Of a stretch of 64,000 nucleotides of DNA, positions 41,201 through 49,962 are shown piece by piece. The position numbers and the translations under genes were made by a program. The stretch is from Betaproteobacteria bacterium RIFCSPLOWO2_12_FULL_68_20. GTDB lineage: Bacteria; Pseudomonadota; Gammaproteobacteria; Burkholderiales; SG8-39. The notes beneath the pieces were generated by a model. It was given only the letters and a program-made list of their open reading frames with translations. It was not told the origin of the DNA and ran no database searches. Position 1 is the stretch's first letter, and each line of letters begins with the position of its first letter. The DNA lies in contig MERQ01000058.1 in the NCBI GenBank assembly GCA_001770655.1, positions 1-64,000 on the forward strand, given 5' to 3'.

Positions 41201-42049
41201 CTAGTCCCTGGCGATCGGGTTGACGAGGGTGCCGACCCGGCTCACCTCGACCTCGACGCTATCGCCGGGCTTCATCCACACCGGCGGATTGCGCCGCGAG
41301 CCCACGCCTCCCGGCGTGCCGGTCGCGATCACGTCGCCCGGGGCGAGCGGCGTGAAGGTCGAGATGTACTGGATCACCACGGGAATGGTGAAGATCATCA
41401 TCGAGGTGTCGGCGTGCTGCATCACCTGGCCGTTGAGGCGCGTGGTGAGCTCGAGCTTGGTGCCGTCCGGGATCTCGTCGCGCGTCACCATCCAGGGACC
41501 GAAGCCGCCGGTGGCGACGAAGTTCTTGCCGGGCGTCCACTGCGTGGTGTGGCGCTGCCAGTCGCGCACCGAGCCGTCGTGGTAGCAGCTGTAGCCCGCG
41601 ACGTGGGATAGCGCGTCCTCCTTGCGGATGCGCCGCCCGCCGCGCCCGATCACCACCGCGATCTCGCCCTCGTAGTCGAACTGCGTGGACTCGCGCGGCA
41701 TCAGCATCGGCTGGCGGTGCCCGACCTGCGACTCGGGCCAGCGCACGAAGATCGAGGGGTTCTCGCTCTTGTCGCGCTTGGTCTCCTGCACGTGCTCCTC
41801 GTAATTCAGGCCGACGCAGAAGATCTTGCCCGGGTTGGGGATCACCGGCAGGAACGCGATGTGCTCGATCGAGGCGTCGGGGCTCGCGCCGCGGATGGCG
41901 CGCTTCGCCTCCTCGTAGGCCTCGCCCGCGACCAGGGCGCGCAGGTCAGGGAACCGCGCGCCGATGCGCCGCCCCAGATCGAACACCTTGCCGTCCTCGA
42001 TCGCGCCGAAGCTCGCGCGACCTTCGAGGACGTAGCTCGCAAGTTTCAT
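41201..42049 (-). CDS. Fumarylacetoacetate hydrolase family protein
   Basis: The ATG at 42049 with GGAGGA upstream gives 282 residues. The C-terminal catalytic domain holds the FAH signatures: KIFCVGLNYEEHVQE, SQFVRWP-like segment, FDYEGEIAVVIGRGGRRI with the metal-binding Glu pair, and GDVIATGTPGGVGSRR. Family members hydrolyse or decarboxylate 2,4-dioxo acids or hydrate 2-oxo-dienoates in aromatic degradation. The operon order FAH-like, maleylacetate reductase-like, unknown protein fits a ring-fission pathway. Confidence 0.92.
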   Translation of the reverse strand: MKLASYVLEGRASFGAIEDGKVFDLGRRIGARFPDLRALVAGEAYEEAKRAIRGASPDASIEHIAFLPVIPNPGKIFCVGLNYEEHVQETKRDKSENPSIFVRWPESQVGHRQPMLMPRESTQFDYEGEIAVVIGRGGRRIRKEDALSHVAGYSCYHDGSVRDWQRHTTQWTPGKNFVATGGFGPWMVTRDEIPDGTKLELTTRLNGQVMQHADTSMMIFTIPVVIQYISTFTPLAPGDVIATGTPGGVGSRRNPPVWMKPGDSVEVEVSRVGTLVNPIARD

Positions 42050-42099
42050 CGCTCCTCCCGCTGAAAAAGGCGCCATGTTAGCGGGAATGCGCGACACGT

Positions 42100-42117
42100 T
42101 GTAGTGGCCGGACTACA
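42100..42117. promoter_or_regulatory. Operator-like dyad upstream of the FAH-type operon
   Basis: TGTAGT, GGCCGG, ACTACA form a perfect 6+6-bp dyad with a symmetric GGCC core, about 50 bases before the fumarylacetoacetate hydrolase-like start and about 118 bases before the DMT transporter start. The GT-N-AC layout resembles sites of GntR/FadR-type regulators. The rest of the 185-base gap shows nothing convincing. No cognate regulator gene is adjacent. Confidence 0.45.
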
Positions 42118-42234
42118 CCGCGCCCGTATAGAAAGAAGCGCCCATGCGATCGATGTCGCGCACGAAGATGCCGACATGGCTGAAGCTGACGGGCGGAATC
42201 CGGCCCATTCGCCCGCGGAAGGTAACATACCGCC

Positions 42235-43086
42235 TTGCTCTCCCAATCCCGTTCCTTGCGCGGCGCGCTGTGGATGGGCGGTGCGGTGCTGTCGTTCTCC
42301 GTCATGGCGATCGCGGCACGCGAGCTGCTGCGGCATATGGGCGCCTTCGAAGTGGTGCTCATGCGCAGCGTCGTGATGCTGGCGATCGTCCTGGCGCTCC
42401 TGCCCGGTGCCGGCGCCTCGCCGCGCACGCAGCGCTTTCCTCTGCACGCGCTGAGGAACGGTGTGCATTTCGTCGGGCAATCGTGCTGGGTTTACGCGAT
42501 CGGCGCCCTCCCGCTCGCGACCGTGTTCGCGATCGAGTTCACCATGCCGGTGTGGACCGCGCTTCTCGCTGCCCTGCTGCTCGGCGAGCGGCTCACCCCG
42601 CCGCGCGCTGCGATGCTGGTCCTGGGCCTCGCCGGCGTGCTCATCATCCTGCGGCCCGGGCTGTCGTTCATCCACCCGGCGGCGCTCGTCATGCTGCTCG
42701 GCTCGCTCGCGTTCGGCGCGCAGTTCATCTTCACCAAGCAGCTCACCACCAGCGAGCGGCCGACCTCGGTGCTGTTCTGGATGTCGGTGATCCAGCTGCC
42801 GTTGTCGCTCGCGGCGAGCCTGCCGTGGTGGGTATGGCCGACGCTCGCCGACCTGCCCTGGGCGCTCGCCATCGGCGCCGGCAGCTACGCCGCCCACTAC
42901 TGCATCACCCGCTCGGTTCGGATCGCCGACGCGACGGTCGTGGTGCCGGTCGATTTCCTGCGCCTGCCGCTCATCGCCGTCGTCGGCGCGGCGGCCTACG
43001 GCGAGGCGCTGGATCCGCTGGTGTTCGTCGGCGCGGCGGTGATCTTCGCCGGCACCTGGTTCACCCTGTCGCGGGAGCGGCGCTAG
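42235..43086 (+). CDS. DMT superfamily (EamA) transporter
   Basis: A TTG start at 42235 gives 283 residues; an ATG 12 codons later is an alternative. About ten hydrophobic helices are arranged as two EamA repeats (for example VLSFSVMAIAARELL and later AIGAGSYAAHYCITRSVRIADATVVVPVDFLRLPLIAVVG). DMT proteins of this group export or import small metabolites, often amino acids or organic cations. It is alone on the plus strand between two catabolic operons, and its 3' end overlaps the acyl-CoA ligase gene end by 26 bases. Confidence 0.88.
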   Translation: MLSQSRSLRGALWMGGAVLSFSVMAIAARELLRHMGAFEVVLMRSVVMLAIVLALLPGAGASPRTQRFPLHALRNGVHFVGQSCWVYAIGALPLATVFAIEFTMPVWTALLAALLLGERLTPPRAAMLVLGLAGVLIILRPGLSFIHPAALVMLLGSLAFGAQFIFTKQLTTSERPTSVLFWMSVIQLPLSLAASLPWWVWPTLADLPWALAIGAGSYAAHYCITRSVRIADATVVVPVDFLRLPLIAVVGAAAYGEALDPLVFVGAAVIFAGTWFTLSRERR

Positions 43087-44599
43087 CGGGCGGCGCCGGC
43101 TGCAGGCCAAGCTCGCGGATGGCGTGCTCGCGCAGTTTCGCCTTCTGCACCTTGCCGCTCGCGGTCATGCCGATCGTCTCGAAGTCCGGCACGATCTTCA
43201 GGTAGCGCGGCACGCGAAAGTTGGCGCATCTTGCCCGGCACCACTCCACCAGATCCTGTTCCGAGCAGCCGCCGCTCGACTTGAGCGTGACGTAGGCGCA
43301 CGCAACCTCGCCCAGGCGCGCGTCCGGCACGCCGACCACCTGCGCCGCCTCGACCGCGGGATGGGCCAGCAGCACCTCCTCCACCTCCGCCGGCGCCACG
43401 TTCTCGCCGCCGACGCGGAACACGTCCTTGAGCCGCCCGACCATGCGCAGCCGGCCGTCGGCGGCGAGCTCGCCGAGGTCTCCCGTGCGCAGCCAGCCGT
43501 CAGCGGTGAAAGCCGCGGCCGTCTGCTCGGGATCGTTGTAGTAGCCGCGCATCACGTTCCAGCCGCGCACCTGGATCTCGCCTTCGGGCGAGATCCTGAC
43601 TTCGACGCCCTCGTGCGGCTTCGCCAGGCCCTCGACCCTGAGCTCCTCCGGGTCGCGCCAGTCGCTCATCACCACGTTGGGCGAGGCCTCCGAGAGCCCG
43701 TACGCCGCGCAGATCGCCTTGGCACCGAGCACGTCGATGATTTTGCGCATCGTCTGCGGCCCGGCCGCGGCCCAGCCCCCGCGCAGCACGAGCTTTCTCT
43801 TGGCGAAGTCCTGGTGGCCCATCAGCATCTGGAAGATGGTGTCGTTCCCGGAGGTGAGCGTGCAGCGCTCGCGCTCCATCGTCGCCAGCGCGGCGCCGGC
43901 GTCGAAGGTCGGAAGGGTGACCAGGCAGGCGCCGGCGACGAGCGACATCAGGGCCGAGAGCGTCGAGCCGCCCACGTGGAACAGCGGCCGGCAGTTGAAG
44001 TAGCGGTCCTCGGGACGGATGCCGATGCGCGTCCCGGCCGCCCAGGCGTTGCGCAGCATGTTGTGGTGCGTGAGCATCGCGCCCTTCGGGACCGCGGTGG
44101 TGCCCGAAGTGAACTGGATGAGCAGGAGATCCTCAGGACCGACGCGCTCGCTCGCCGCCGGCCCGGAGGAAAAATCGATGCTCTCGAGGACCACCGCCTT
44201 CTTGAGCTTCGGCAGGGCCGGGCGCACCTCGCGCACCATCGCCGCGAAGTCCTGCTTGAGGAACCTCTCCACGTAGAACAGCGCCTTGCAGTCGGACTTC
44301 GACAGGCAGAAGGCGAGCTCGGCGGCCTTGAAACGGGTGTTCACCGGCACCGTCACCGCGCCGATCAGCGCCGCGCCGTAGAACAGCACGATCCAGTGCT
44401 CGCCGTTGGAGGCGAGAATGCCGACGTGGTCGCCGCGCCGGATGCCCATCGCGTGCATGGCGCCGGCCGCCCGTTTCGCCTTTTGCAGCAGCTGACGGTA
44501 GCTGAGCCGCGCGGTCTCGGTCACCAGCGCCGGCTCGTCGGCGCGGTGCGCCGCCTGCTCCTCCAGGATCTCCCCGAGCGTCCTCGCCTGCCAGCTCAT
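43061..44599 (-). CDS. Acyl-CoA synthetase (last gene of the PcaHG operon)
   Basis: A 512-residue adenylate-forming ligase with the P-loop FTSGTTAVPKGAML, the YGLSEASPN segment, the RLKDVFRVGGENVAPAEVEE hinge and the catalytic Lys in GMTASGKVQKAKL. It is complete. Substrates of such enzymes include aromatic, phenylpropanoid and medium-chain acids; the pocket cannot be read with confidence. It overlaps the upstream enoyl-CoA hydratase by ATGA and is last in an eight-gene operon beginning with protocatechuate dioxygenase. Confidence 0.92.
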   Translation of the reverse strand: MSWQARTLGEILEEQAAHRADEPALVTETARLSYRQLLQKAKRAAGAMHAMGIRRGDHVGILASNGEHWIVLFYGAALIGAVTVPVNTRFKAAELAFCLSKSDCKALFYVERFLKQDFAAMVREVRPALPKLKKAVVLESIDFSSGPAASERVGPEDLLLIQFTSGTTAVPKGAMLTHHNMLRNAWAAGTRIGIRPEDRYFNCRPLFHVGGSTLSALMSLVAGACLVTLPTFDAGAALATMERERCTLTSGNDTIFQMLMGHQDFAKRKLVLRGGWAAAGPQTMRKIIDVLGAKAICAAYGLSEASPNVVMSDWRDPEELRVEGLAKPHEGVEVRISPEGEIQVRGWNVMRGYYNDPEQTAAAFTADGWLRTGDLGELAADGRLRMVGRLKDVFRVGGENVAPAEVEEVLLAHPAVEAAQVVGVPDARLGEVACAYVTLKSSGGCSEQDLVEWCRARCANFRVPRYLKIVPDFETIGMTASGKVQKAKLREHAIRELGLQPAPPASAAPATG

Positions 44600-45321
44600 C
44601 GCCGGCCCATCCAGACGCCCGAGGCGATCTGTTCCTCGATCGCCGCGATCTCGGTCTCGAGCGCACCCTTCGGGTCCAGCTCAACGCCCCGGTCGATGGT
44701 GCGCTTGGCGAGCCGCAGCGACGCGGCGGGGGCGCTTACGATCGCCGCGGCGATTTCGTCCAGCACCTTTTCGAGCAGCTCCCCGGGCACCACCCGCGCA
44801 ACGAAGCCGTGCGCCGCCGCCTCTTCCGCGCCAAGCGTCCGCCCGGTCAGCATGAGGTCCTTCGCGAGGCGCTTGCCGATCACGCGCGGCAGCCGCTGCG
44901 TGGCGCCGACGGTGCCGCGCAGGGCTTCGGGCGTGCGGAAGCTCGCCTGCGGCGTCGCGACGACGAAGTCGCACGCCGCCGCGATCTCGACGCCCGAGCC
45001 GACCGCCGGTCCGTGGACCACGGCGATCGTCGGCATCGGCAGCGCTTCGAGCGTGGAGTACGCGTCGAACGCCTTCATGCGCCGCGCGCGCACCTGGTCC
45101 TCGTCCATTCCCTCGCGCTCCTTGAGGTCCGCGCCGGCGCAGAACGCCGGGCCGTTGGCGCGCACGAACACCACCCGTACGCTCTCGTCCACCAGCGCGG
45201 CCTTCGCGGCGGCGAACAGGCCGTCGCACATCGCAAGGTTCAGTGCGTTGCGCGCCTCCGGCCGGTCGAGCGTGATGGTCGCGATGCCGTTCGCGACCGA
45301 GTATAGGACGGCTTGCCTCAT
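44596..45321 (-). CDS. Enoyl-CoA hydratase/isomerase family protein (both catalytic Glu present)
   Basis: The ATG at 45321 overlaps the CoA-transferase stop and gives 241 residues. The crotonase fold is clear: ITLDRPEARNALNLAM, FCAGADLKERE (oxyanion hole), GSGVEIAAACDFVVA with the first catalytic Glu, and FRTPEALRGTVGATQRLP with the second. Both glutamates of true hydratases are kept, so addition of water to an enoyl-CoA is plausible. It lies between the CaiB-type transferase and the acyl-CoA ligase, all joined by 4-base overlaps. Confidence 0.92.
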   Translation of the reverse strand: MRQAVLYSVANGIATITLDRPEARNALNLAMCDGLFAAAKAALVDESVRVVFVRANGPAFCAGADLKEREGMDEDQVRARRMKAFDAYSTLEALPMPTIAVVHGPAVGSGVEIAAACDFVVATPQASFRTPEALRGTVGATQRLPRVIGKRLAKDLMLTGRTLGAEEAAAHGFVARVVPGELLEKVLDEIAAAIVSAPAASLRLAKRTIDRGVELDPKGALETEIAAIEEQIASGVWMGRR

Positions 45322-46496
45322 ATCGCGTTCGCTGCCCGAAGCTCGGCAATTTTCTCGGCGCTGTAGCCTAGCCGCTCCGAAAGCACTTTTTCGGTGTGCT
45401 CGCCGAGCATGGGCGGCGCGGCGATCCCGGGATTGTCCCAGCCCAGGAACTTGTACGGCAGCGCGAGCGCCTTGAATTCGCCCACCCCCGGGTAGTCGAA
45501 GCTTCCGACCAGGTTGCGCGCGCGCACGTGCGGGTCGGCGAGGATCTCGGCGACGTCGTTCACCGGGCCTGCCGGGACATCGGCATGGTCGAGCGTCTCC
45601 AGAAGCGCCGCCCGGTCGAGCCTCGCGATCGTCTCGGCGAGCTTCGCCGTCACCTCGGCGCGCTTTTCTACGCGTGCGGCGTTGTCGGGATAATCCGAAC
45701 CCCAGGCTTCGATCCCGAGCGCCCGGCACAAGGGCGCCCAATGCTGGTCGCTCGCGGTCACATGCGCGTACTTGCCGTCCTTGCAGCGGAAGGTCGCGCT
45801 CGGCACGCGCCCCGGATGCTCGGTGCCCAGGCGCGGCGGAACTTCGCCGAGCGCGAAATAGCGCGCCGCGGCGAGCGTCAGCAGCGCCACCTGCCCGTCG
45901 AGCATCGCGAAGTCCACGTGGCAGCCCCGTCCGACCCGCTCGCGCCCGGCGAGCGCAGCGAGGATCGCGATCGCGATCCAAAGGCCCGAGGTCAGGTCGG
46001 CGACGGGAAGCCCCGGCTTGACCGGCCCGCCGCCTTTCTCGCCCGTGAGACTCATGATCCCGCCCATCGCCTGGAACACCGTGTCGTAGCCCTTCTTGTG
46101 CGCGTAGGGCCCGTTCTGGCCGAATCCGGTGCACGAAACGTACACGAGCCGCGGATTCAGCGCCGACAGGGTCGCGTAGTCGAGCCCGGAGCGGCCGAGA
46201 GCTCCCACCGGGAAATTCTCCACCAGCACGTCGGCCTGCTGCGCGAGCTCGCGCACGATCCTGCGCCCGTCGTCGGCGCGCAGGTTGACCGTGATCGATT
46301 CCTTGGAGCGGTTGCAGGCGAAGAAGTACGCGCTGTCGCGCGCAAGCCGCGGCTCGAAGGTCCTCGTTTCGTCGCCCGCGCCCGGCTGCTCGACCTTGAT
46401 CACCTTCGCTCCCAGCTCGGCGAGGATCATGCTCGCGAACGGGCAGGCGAGCACGCGCGACAGGTCGAGGATCGTCAGCTGCTCGAGCGGCTTCAT
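45318..46496 (-). CDS. CaiB/BaiF family CoA-transferase
   Basis: The ATG at 46496 overlaps the previous stop and gives 392 residues of a class III CoA-transferase: LTILDLSRVLACPFASMILAELGAKVIKVE at the start, NLRADDGRRIVREL, SCTGFGQNGPYAHKKGYD, and GLPVADLTSGLWIA containing the likely catalytic Asp. The family moves CoA between carboxylic acids, for example succinate to a dicarboxylate. In this operon it could supply the CoA thioester for the two hydratases without ATP, in parallel to the ligase. Confidence 0.93.
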   Translation of the reverse strand: MKPLEQLTILDLSRVLACPFASMILAELGAKVIKVEQPGAGDETRTFEPRLARDSAYFFACNRSKESITVNLRADDGRRIVRELAQQADVLVENFPVGALGRSGLDYATLSALNPRLVYVSCTGFGQNGPYAHKKGYDTVFQAMGGIMSLTGEKGGGPVKPGLPVADLTSGLWIAIAILAALAGRERVGRGCHVDFAMLDGQVALLTLAAARYFALGEVPPRLGTEHPGRVPSATFRCKDGKYAHVTASDQHWAPLCRALGIEAWGSDYPDNAARVEKRAEVTAKLAETIARLDRAALLETLDHADVPAGPVNDVAEILADPHVRARNLVGSFDYPGVGEFKALALPYKFLGWDNPGIAAPPMLGEHTEKVLSERLGYSAEKIAELRAANAI

Positions 46497-47263
46497 TTGC
46501 GGTCGAACGCGCGCATGCGCCTGTTGGTCTCGCGCCCGCGCTCGAGCGCCCGATCGAGCGGCAGATCGGCGACTTCGTGAAACAGGCGCTTGGTCTCCGC
46601 CATCGCCGGGCGGCTGACCGCGGCGAGCTGCGCGGCGAGCGCGAGCGCCTCTTCGAGCACTCGCGCATCGGGGGCGACCCGATTGACCACGCCGAGTGCG
46701 AGCGCCTTCGCGGCGCCGATCGGCTCGCCGAGGGCGACCAGCTCGAACGCCGCCTTGCGTCCGACCTGGCGAACCAGGTTCGCCATCGCGATCGCCGCCA
46801 CGATGCCGTGCTTCGCCTCCGGATAGCCGATTCTGGCCGATGCGGACATCACGGCGAGATCGCCGGCGATCGCGAGGCCCGCTCCGCCGCCCATCGCGGC
46901 GCCGTTGATCGCGGTGACCACCGGCTTCTTCATGCGCGAAAAGGCGAGATGAAGCTGCATCGTCAGCTCGGATCGCGCCTCGGCGGCCCCGGGCTGCTGC
47001 AGGTCCTTGAATTCCGAGAGATCCGCGCCGGCGCAGAAGCCCTGCCCCGCGCCGGTGAGCACGACGCAAGCCACGGAATCGTCGGCGTCGGCGGCGCGCA
47101 GCGCGTCCAGCAGCGCCTGCGTCAGCTCGGAATTCAACGCGTTGCGCTTTTCGGGGCGGTTCAATGTGAGCACGCGAACAGCGCCGCGGTTCTCAAACCG
47201 CAAAACAGGGACAGACCCCAATTTCCGGTCCGGCGAAAACGTGGTCTGTCCCTGTTTTTTCAC
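46493..47263 (-). CDS. Enoyl-CoA hydratase family protein with repeat-encoded N-terminus
   Basis: The GTG at 47263 overlaps the monooxygenase stop and gives 256 residues, but the first 20 or so are encoded by a 57-bp inverted-repeat element. The family-typical sequence begins only at VLRFENRGAVRVLTLNRPEKRNALN. A TTG at 47203, just after the element, could be the original start region. The oxyanion segment is FCAGADLSEFKD. The first catalytic Glu position reads MGGGAGLAIAGD (Gly), while the second Glu (GYPEAKHGI) is kept, so chemistry other than simple hydration is likely. It is coupled to the CaiB gene by ATGA. Confidence 0.88.
   Translation of the reverse strand: MKKQGQTTFSPDRKLGSVPVLRFENRGAVRVLTLNRPEKRNALNSELTQALLDALRAADADDSVACVVLTGAGQGFCAGADLSEFKDLQQPGAAEARSELTMQLHLAFSRMKKPVVTAINGAAMGGGAGLAIAGDLAVMSASARIGYPEAKHGIVAAIAMANLVRQVGRKAAFELVALGEPIGAAKALALGVVNRVAPDARVLEEALALAAQLAAVSRPAMAETKRLFHEVADLPLDRALERGRETNRRMRAFDRK
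47202..47258. repeat. 57-bp palindromic repeat element (REP/MITE-like) at an operon junction
   Basis: AAAACAGGGACAGACC (47202-47217) and GGTCTGTCCCTGTTTT (47243-47258) are perfect 16-bp inverted repeats around a 25-base loop. From memory, elements with this CAGGGACAGACC stem are scattered through betaproteobacterial genomes. It begins 5 bases after the GTG of the hydratase gene, stays open in its reading frame and leaves the GTGA coupling with the upstream gene intact. In RNA it would form a strong hairpin followed by U-rich or A-rich ends on either strand. Confidence 0.85.
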
Positions 47264-48204
47264 AGCGAGGCGAGCCTCCTCCTCGCCTCCTCCGCCTCGG
47301 CGACGAGCCTGCGCAGCACTTCAGCCGCCGGAAGGATCTCGTTCACCAGCCCGGCGCTCTGCCCCGCCTCCACTTTTCCCCATTCGACGTCGCCCTCGAG
47401 CGCCGCCTGCCTGAGGCTCGAGCCCTTGAAGATCGCCTCCAGCTCCTCGCGGCTCGCGCCCGAGCGTTCGGCGGCCTCGAATTTCGCGGAAAAGGCGTTC
47501 TTCAGCTGGCGGATCGGCAGCCGCCCGCGCGCCACCAGCGTCGTCCCGTCCACCTCGGCGGCGAGCACCGCGCGCTTGTAGTTCTCGTGCACGCTCGCCT
47601 CGGGCGTGGCGATGAAGCGCGTGCCGAGCTGCACCGCGTCCGCCCCGAGCGCGAGCATCGCCGCAACGCCCGCGCCGTCGGCGATGCCGCCGCTCGCCAC
47701 CACCGGCAGCCTGGTCGCCTTGATGATCCGGCGCACCAGCACCAGTGTCCCGACCTCGGAGGGCGGCGGATGGCCGCCGGCCTCGGCGCCGTCCACCACC
47801 AGCGCGTCCACGCCCGCGGCCTCGGCCTTCTTCGCGTGCTCGACCGAGGCCACCACGTGCAGCCACTTGGCGCCGATCGCGCGAAAGCGCGCCAGGTGCT
47901 CGCGCGGCCCTCCCTGCGAGGCGACCATCACCGGTATGCGCGCCTGGTACGCGATGTCGAGAAGCTCGGCGGCGCGCGCATCGGTGAGAGGGATATTCAC
48001 GCCGTACGGTTTCGAGGTCCCGGCCTTGATCTCGGCGAGCGCGCGGCGGAAGGCCTCCGGGCGCATCGGGCCGGCGGCGATCACCCCCATGCCGCCCGCG
48101 TTCGACACCGCGATCGCGAGCGCCGAGCTGGACGACGCCCAGCTCATCGCCGCCTGGAAGATCGGGTGCTCGATGCCGAGCAGCTCGGTGATGCGCGTCT
48201 TCAT
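47260..48204 (-). CDS. Nitronate monooxygenase/FMN-dependent 2-nitropropane dioxygenase family
   Basis: The ATG at 48204 overlaps the marR stop and gives 314 residues. It is an FMN TIM barrel: ITELLGIEHPIFQAAMSWASS, SNAGGMGVIAAG, DALVVDGAEAGGHPPPSEVGT with the catalytic-type His, VVASGGIADGAGVAAMLALGADAVQLGTRF. The family covers nitronate monooxygenases and FabK-like enoyl reductases, and in catabolic operons it often has an uncertain reductase or oxidase role. It is the fourth gene of the PcaHG operon. Confidence 0.9.
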   Translation of the reverse strand: MKTRITELLGIEHPIFQAAMSWASSSSALAIAVSNAGGMGVIAAGPMRPEAFRRALAEIKAGTSKPYGVNIPLTDARAAELLDIAYQARIPVMVASQGGPREHLARFRAIGAKWLHVVASVEHAKKAEAAGVDALVVDGAEAGGHPPPSEVGTLVLVRRIIKATRLPVVASGGIADGAGVAAMLALGADAVQLGTRFIATPEASVHENYKRAVLAAEVDGTTLVARGRLPIRQLKNAFSAKFEAAERSGASREELEAIFKGSSLRQAALEGDVEWGKVEAGQSAGLVNEILPAAEVLRRLVAEAEEARRRLASL

Positions 48205-48674
48205 CTCTGCGACTTTTCCAGCCGGATCATCTCGCGCGCCCGCGCGGCGAGCTTGTCGAGCGCCGCCTCGAGGCATTCGCGCTCTCTTGCGCTCAGGCAG
48301 CCGAGGAACGCGGCGTTGCGCTCCTCGGCGGCGCGGATCAGCCCCGCGTACAGGCGCCGCCCCGCGGCGGTCAGCGACAGCCTCACGCCGCGGCCGTCGC
48401 GCGCATCGGTCTCGCGCCGCACCGCGCCGCGCCGCGCGAGCCCGGACACCACGCGGCTCATCTGGCTCTTGTGGATGCCGGCGGAGCCGGCGAGCTCGTT
48501 CAGCGACAGCGGCACCTCGGCGCCTCCGAGCAGCGCCACCGTGCGCCATTCCCACAGGCTGACGCCGAATCCGCGGCGGTAGCGCAGCTCGGCGCTGCGC
48601 GACAGCAGGTTCGCCGCGCGGTGCAGCCGGTACGAGAGCAGCTCGCGGATCGTGGGCGCGGTTCTCTGCAGCAT
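48201..48674 (-). CDS. MarR family regulator of the PcaHG operon
   Basis: A 157-residue MarR-type protein: the N-terminal dimer helix, WEWRTVALLGGAEVPLSLNELAGSAGIHKSQMSRVVSGLARRGAVRRE (helix-turn-helix), and the wing ARDGRGVRLSLTAAGRRLY. It is embedded in the operon, 2 bases after pcaG and overlapping the next gene, so it would control its own synthesis. A perfect GTTGAT-GAT-ATCAAC dyad in the divergent promoter region (49983-49997) is the best candidate operator. Confidence 0.92.
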   Translation of the reverse strand: MLQRTAPTIRELLSYRLHRAANLLSRSAELRYRRGFGVSLWEWRTVALLGGAEVPLSLNELAGSAGIHKSQMSRVVSGLARRGAVRRETDARDGRGVRLSLTAAGRRLYAGLIRAAEERNAAFLGCLSARERECLEAALDKLAARAREMIRLEKSQR

Positions 48675-48676
48675 GC

Positions 48677-49225
48677 TCAGTCGTCGAAGAACGGCGTCTC
48701 GCCCTCGCCGCGCAGCCGGATGTCGAAGCGGTAGCGCGCGGCCCCTTCGCTTTTCGCAATCAGGCGCTCGCGCAGCGCGGCCGGCTCGACGGCGTCGAGC
48801 ACCGGGTCGCTGGCTTTCTCGAAGAACATCACGGTCTGCAGCTGGCGCATCAGGCCCGAATACAGGATCAGGAAATTGACGTGCGGCGCGCGGCCCGGGT
48901 ACGCGCCCGGCCGGATGGTGCGAAACGTGTAGATGCCCTGCGCGTCGGTGGCGGCGCGTCCCCAGCCGAAGAAATTCGGGTCGGCCTGCGCATAGCGCGG
49001 ATCGGCAGGGTCGCGGAAGATGCCGTTCGCGTCGGCCTGCCAGATCTCGAGCACCACGTTGTCGAGAGGGCTTCCGTCGGCCTGCACCACCCGGCCGGTG
49101 ATCTCGAGCGGCTCGCCTTTCGCCGGCCGGCCTTCGAACGCGGTGAGATCGTTCGCGCCCTGCCCGAACTCGCGCGGGAAGAACGGCCCGAGCGTCATCT
49201 CGCCCGTGGGGACGAAGCGCTTCAC
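48677..49225 (-). CDS. pcaG: Protocatechuate 3,4-dioxygenase alpha subunit
   Basis: A 182-residue intradiol dioxygenase subunit. It has LEITGRVVQADGSPLDNVVLEIWQADANGIF, DPNFFGWGRAATDAQGIYTFRTIRPGAYPG, APHVNFLILYSGLMRQLQTVMFF, and the C-terminal YRFDIRLRGEGETPFFDD. These are the alpha-chain landmarks; the alpha chain lacks the iron ligands but shapes the active site. It overlaps pcaH by 4 bases. Together the two subunits open protocatechuate to 3-carboxy-cis,cis-muconate. Confidence 0.92.
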   Translation of the reverse strand: MKRFVPTGEMTLGPFFPREFGQGANDLTAFEGRPAKGEPLEITGRVVQADGSPLDNVVLEIWQADANGIFRDPADPRYAQADPNFFGWGRAATDAQGIYTFRTIRPGAYPGRAPHVNFLILYSGLMRQLQTVMFFEKASDPVLDAVEPAALRERLIAKSEGAARYRFDIRLRGEGETPFFDD

Positions 49226-49944
49226 GGCAACGCTGGTGTCGCCCTGCTTCCGCGCACGACGAGCCGGTACTCGTACACGAGCGCGTTCTCCGGGCCTTCA
49301 GTCTGCGGCAGCAGCCGGGCGATGCACCGGACGCGCGCCTGCGGGTCGCGAATCGCGTTCAGCACACCGTCGCTGTCGTTGAGCGGCTCGCCGGGGAAGA
49401 ACATCTGGGTGACCAGGCGCGACAGCCACACCCTGCCCCATACCGAGAAATGCACGTGCGGCGGCCGCCACCAGCGCTCGGCGCCCCCCGTGGGATAGGC
49501 GCCGGGCTTGATGGTGCGCAGCTCGATGCGGCCGTCCGCGTCCGCGGTCATGCGCGCCGCGCCGTAGAAATTCGGATCGAGGGGGGCGTCGTGGCTGTCG
49601 TTGCGGTGCGTGTACTTTCCCGCCGCGTTGGCATGCCAGATCTCGACCGCGGCGCCCGCCACCGGCGCGCCGTCCTCGTCCACCACCTGGGTCCTGAGGT
49701 GGATCAGCTGGCCGATGGCGCGCTTCGCGCCCTGGCCGGCGAGGTCGCCGCGCACCGGCGCGAGGCGCTTGAGCACGTCCTGCGGCCCGGTGAGCTCCGA
49801 GAGCGTGTGCGGGCGGCGCTGCAGCGGCTGCGAGGGCCAGCGCCACTCGGTCTGCGCGTAGCCCGGCTCGACGCCGGCCGACTGGGTGCGCGCATCGCGC
49901 GGCTCGATGACGTACTTCGATTTCCAGGTGGCGGGGGCGGACAT
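49222..49944 (-). CDS. pcaH: Protocatechuate 3,4-dioxygenase beta (iron-binding) subunit
   Basis: The ATG at 49944, with GGAG upstream, gives 240 residues. All Fe(III) ligands of the family are visible in order: the Tyr in AAGKYTHRND, the Tyr in KPGAYPTGG, and the two His of WRPPHVHFSVWG, which also supplies the conserved Arg. The LDPNFYGAARM and LVTQMFFPGEPLN blocks are typical. It is the first gene of the eight-gene operon and diverges from the HMG-CoA-lyase-like gene. No pcaB, pcaC, pcaD or pcaIJ is in the window, so the next steps must be encoded elsewhere or differ. Confidence 0.94.
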   Translation of the reverse strand: MSAPATWKSKYVIEPRDARTQSAGVEPGYAQTEWRWPSQPLQRRPHTLSELTGPQDVLKRLAPVRGDLAGQGAKRAIGQLIHLRTQVVDEDGAPVAGAAVEIWHANAAGKYTHRNDSHDAPLDPNFYGAARMTADADGRIELRTIKPGAYPTGGAERWWRPPHVHFSVWGRVWLSRLVTQMFFPGEPLNDSDGVLNAIRDPQARVRCIARLLPQTEGPENALVYEYRLVVRGSRATPALP

Positions 49945-49962
49945 GCGCAACTCCGTCGGGCG

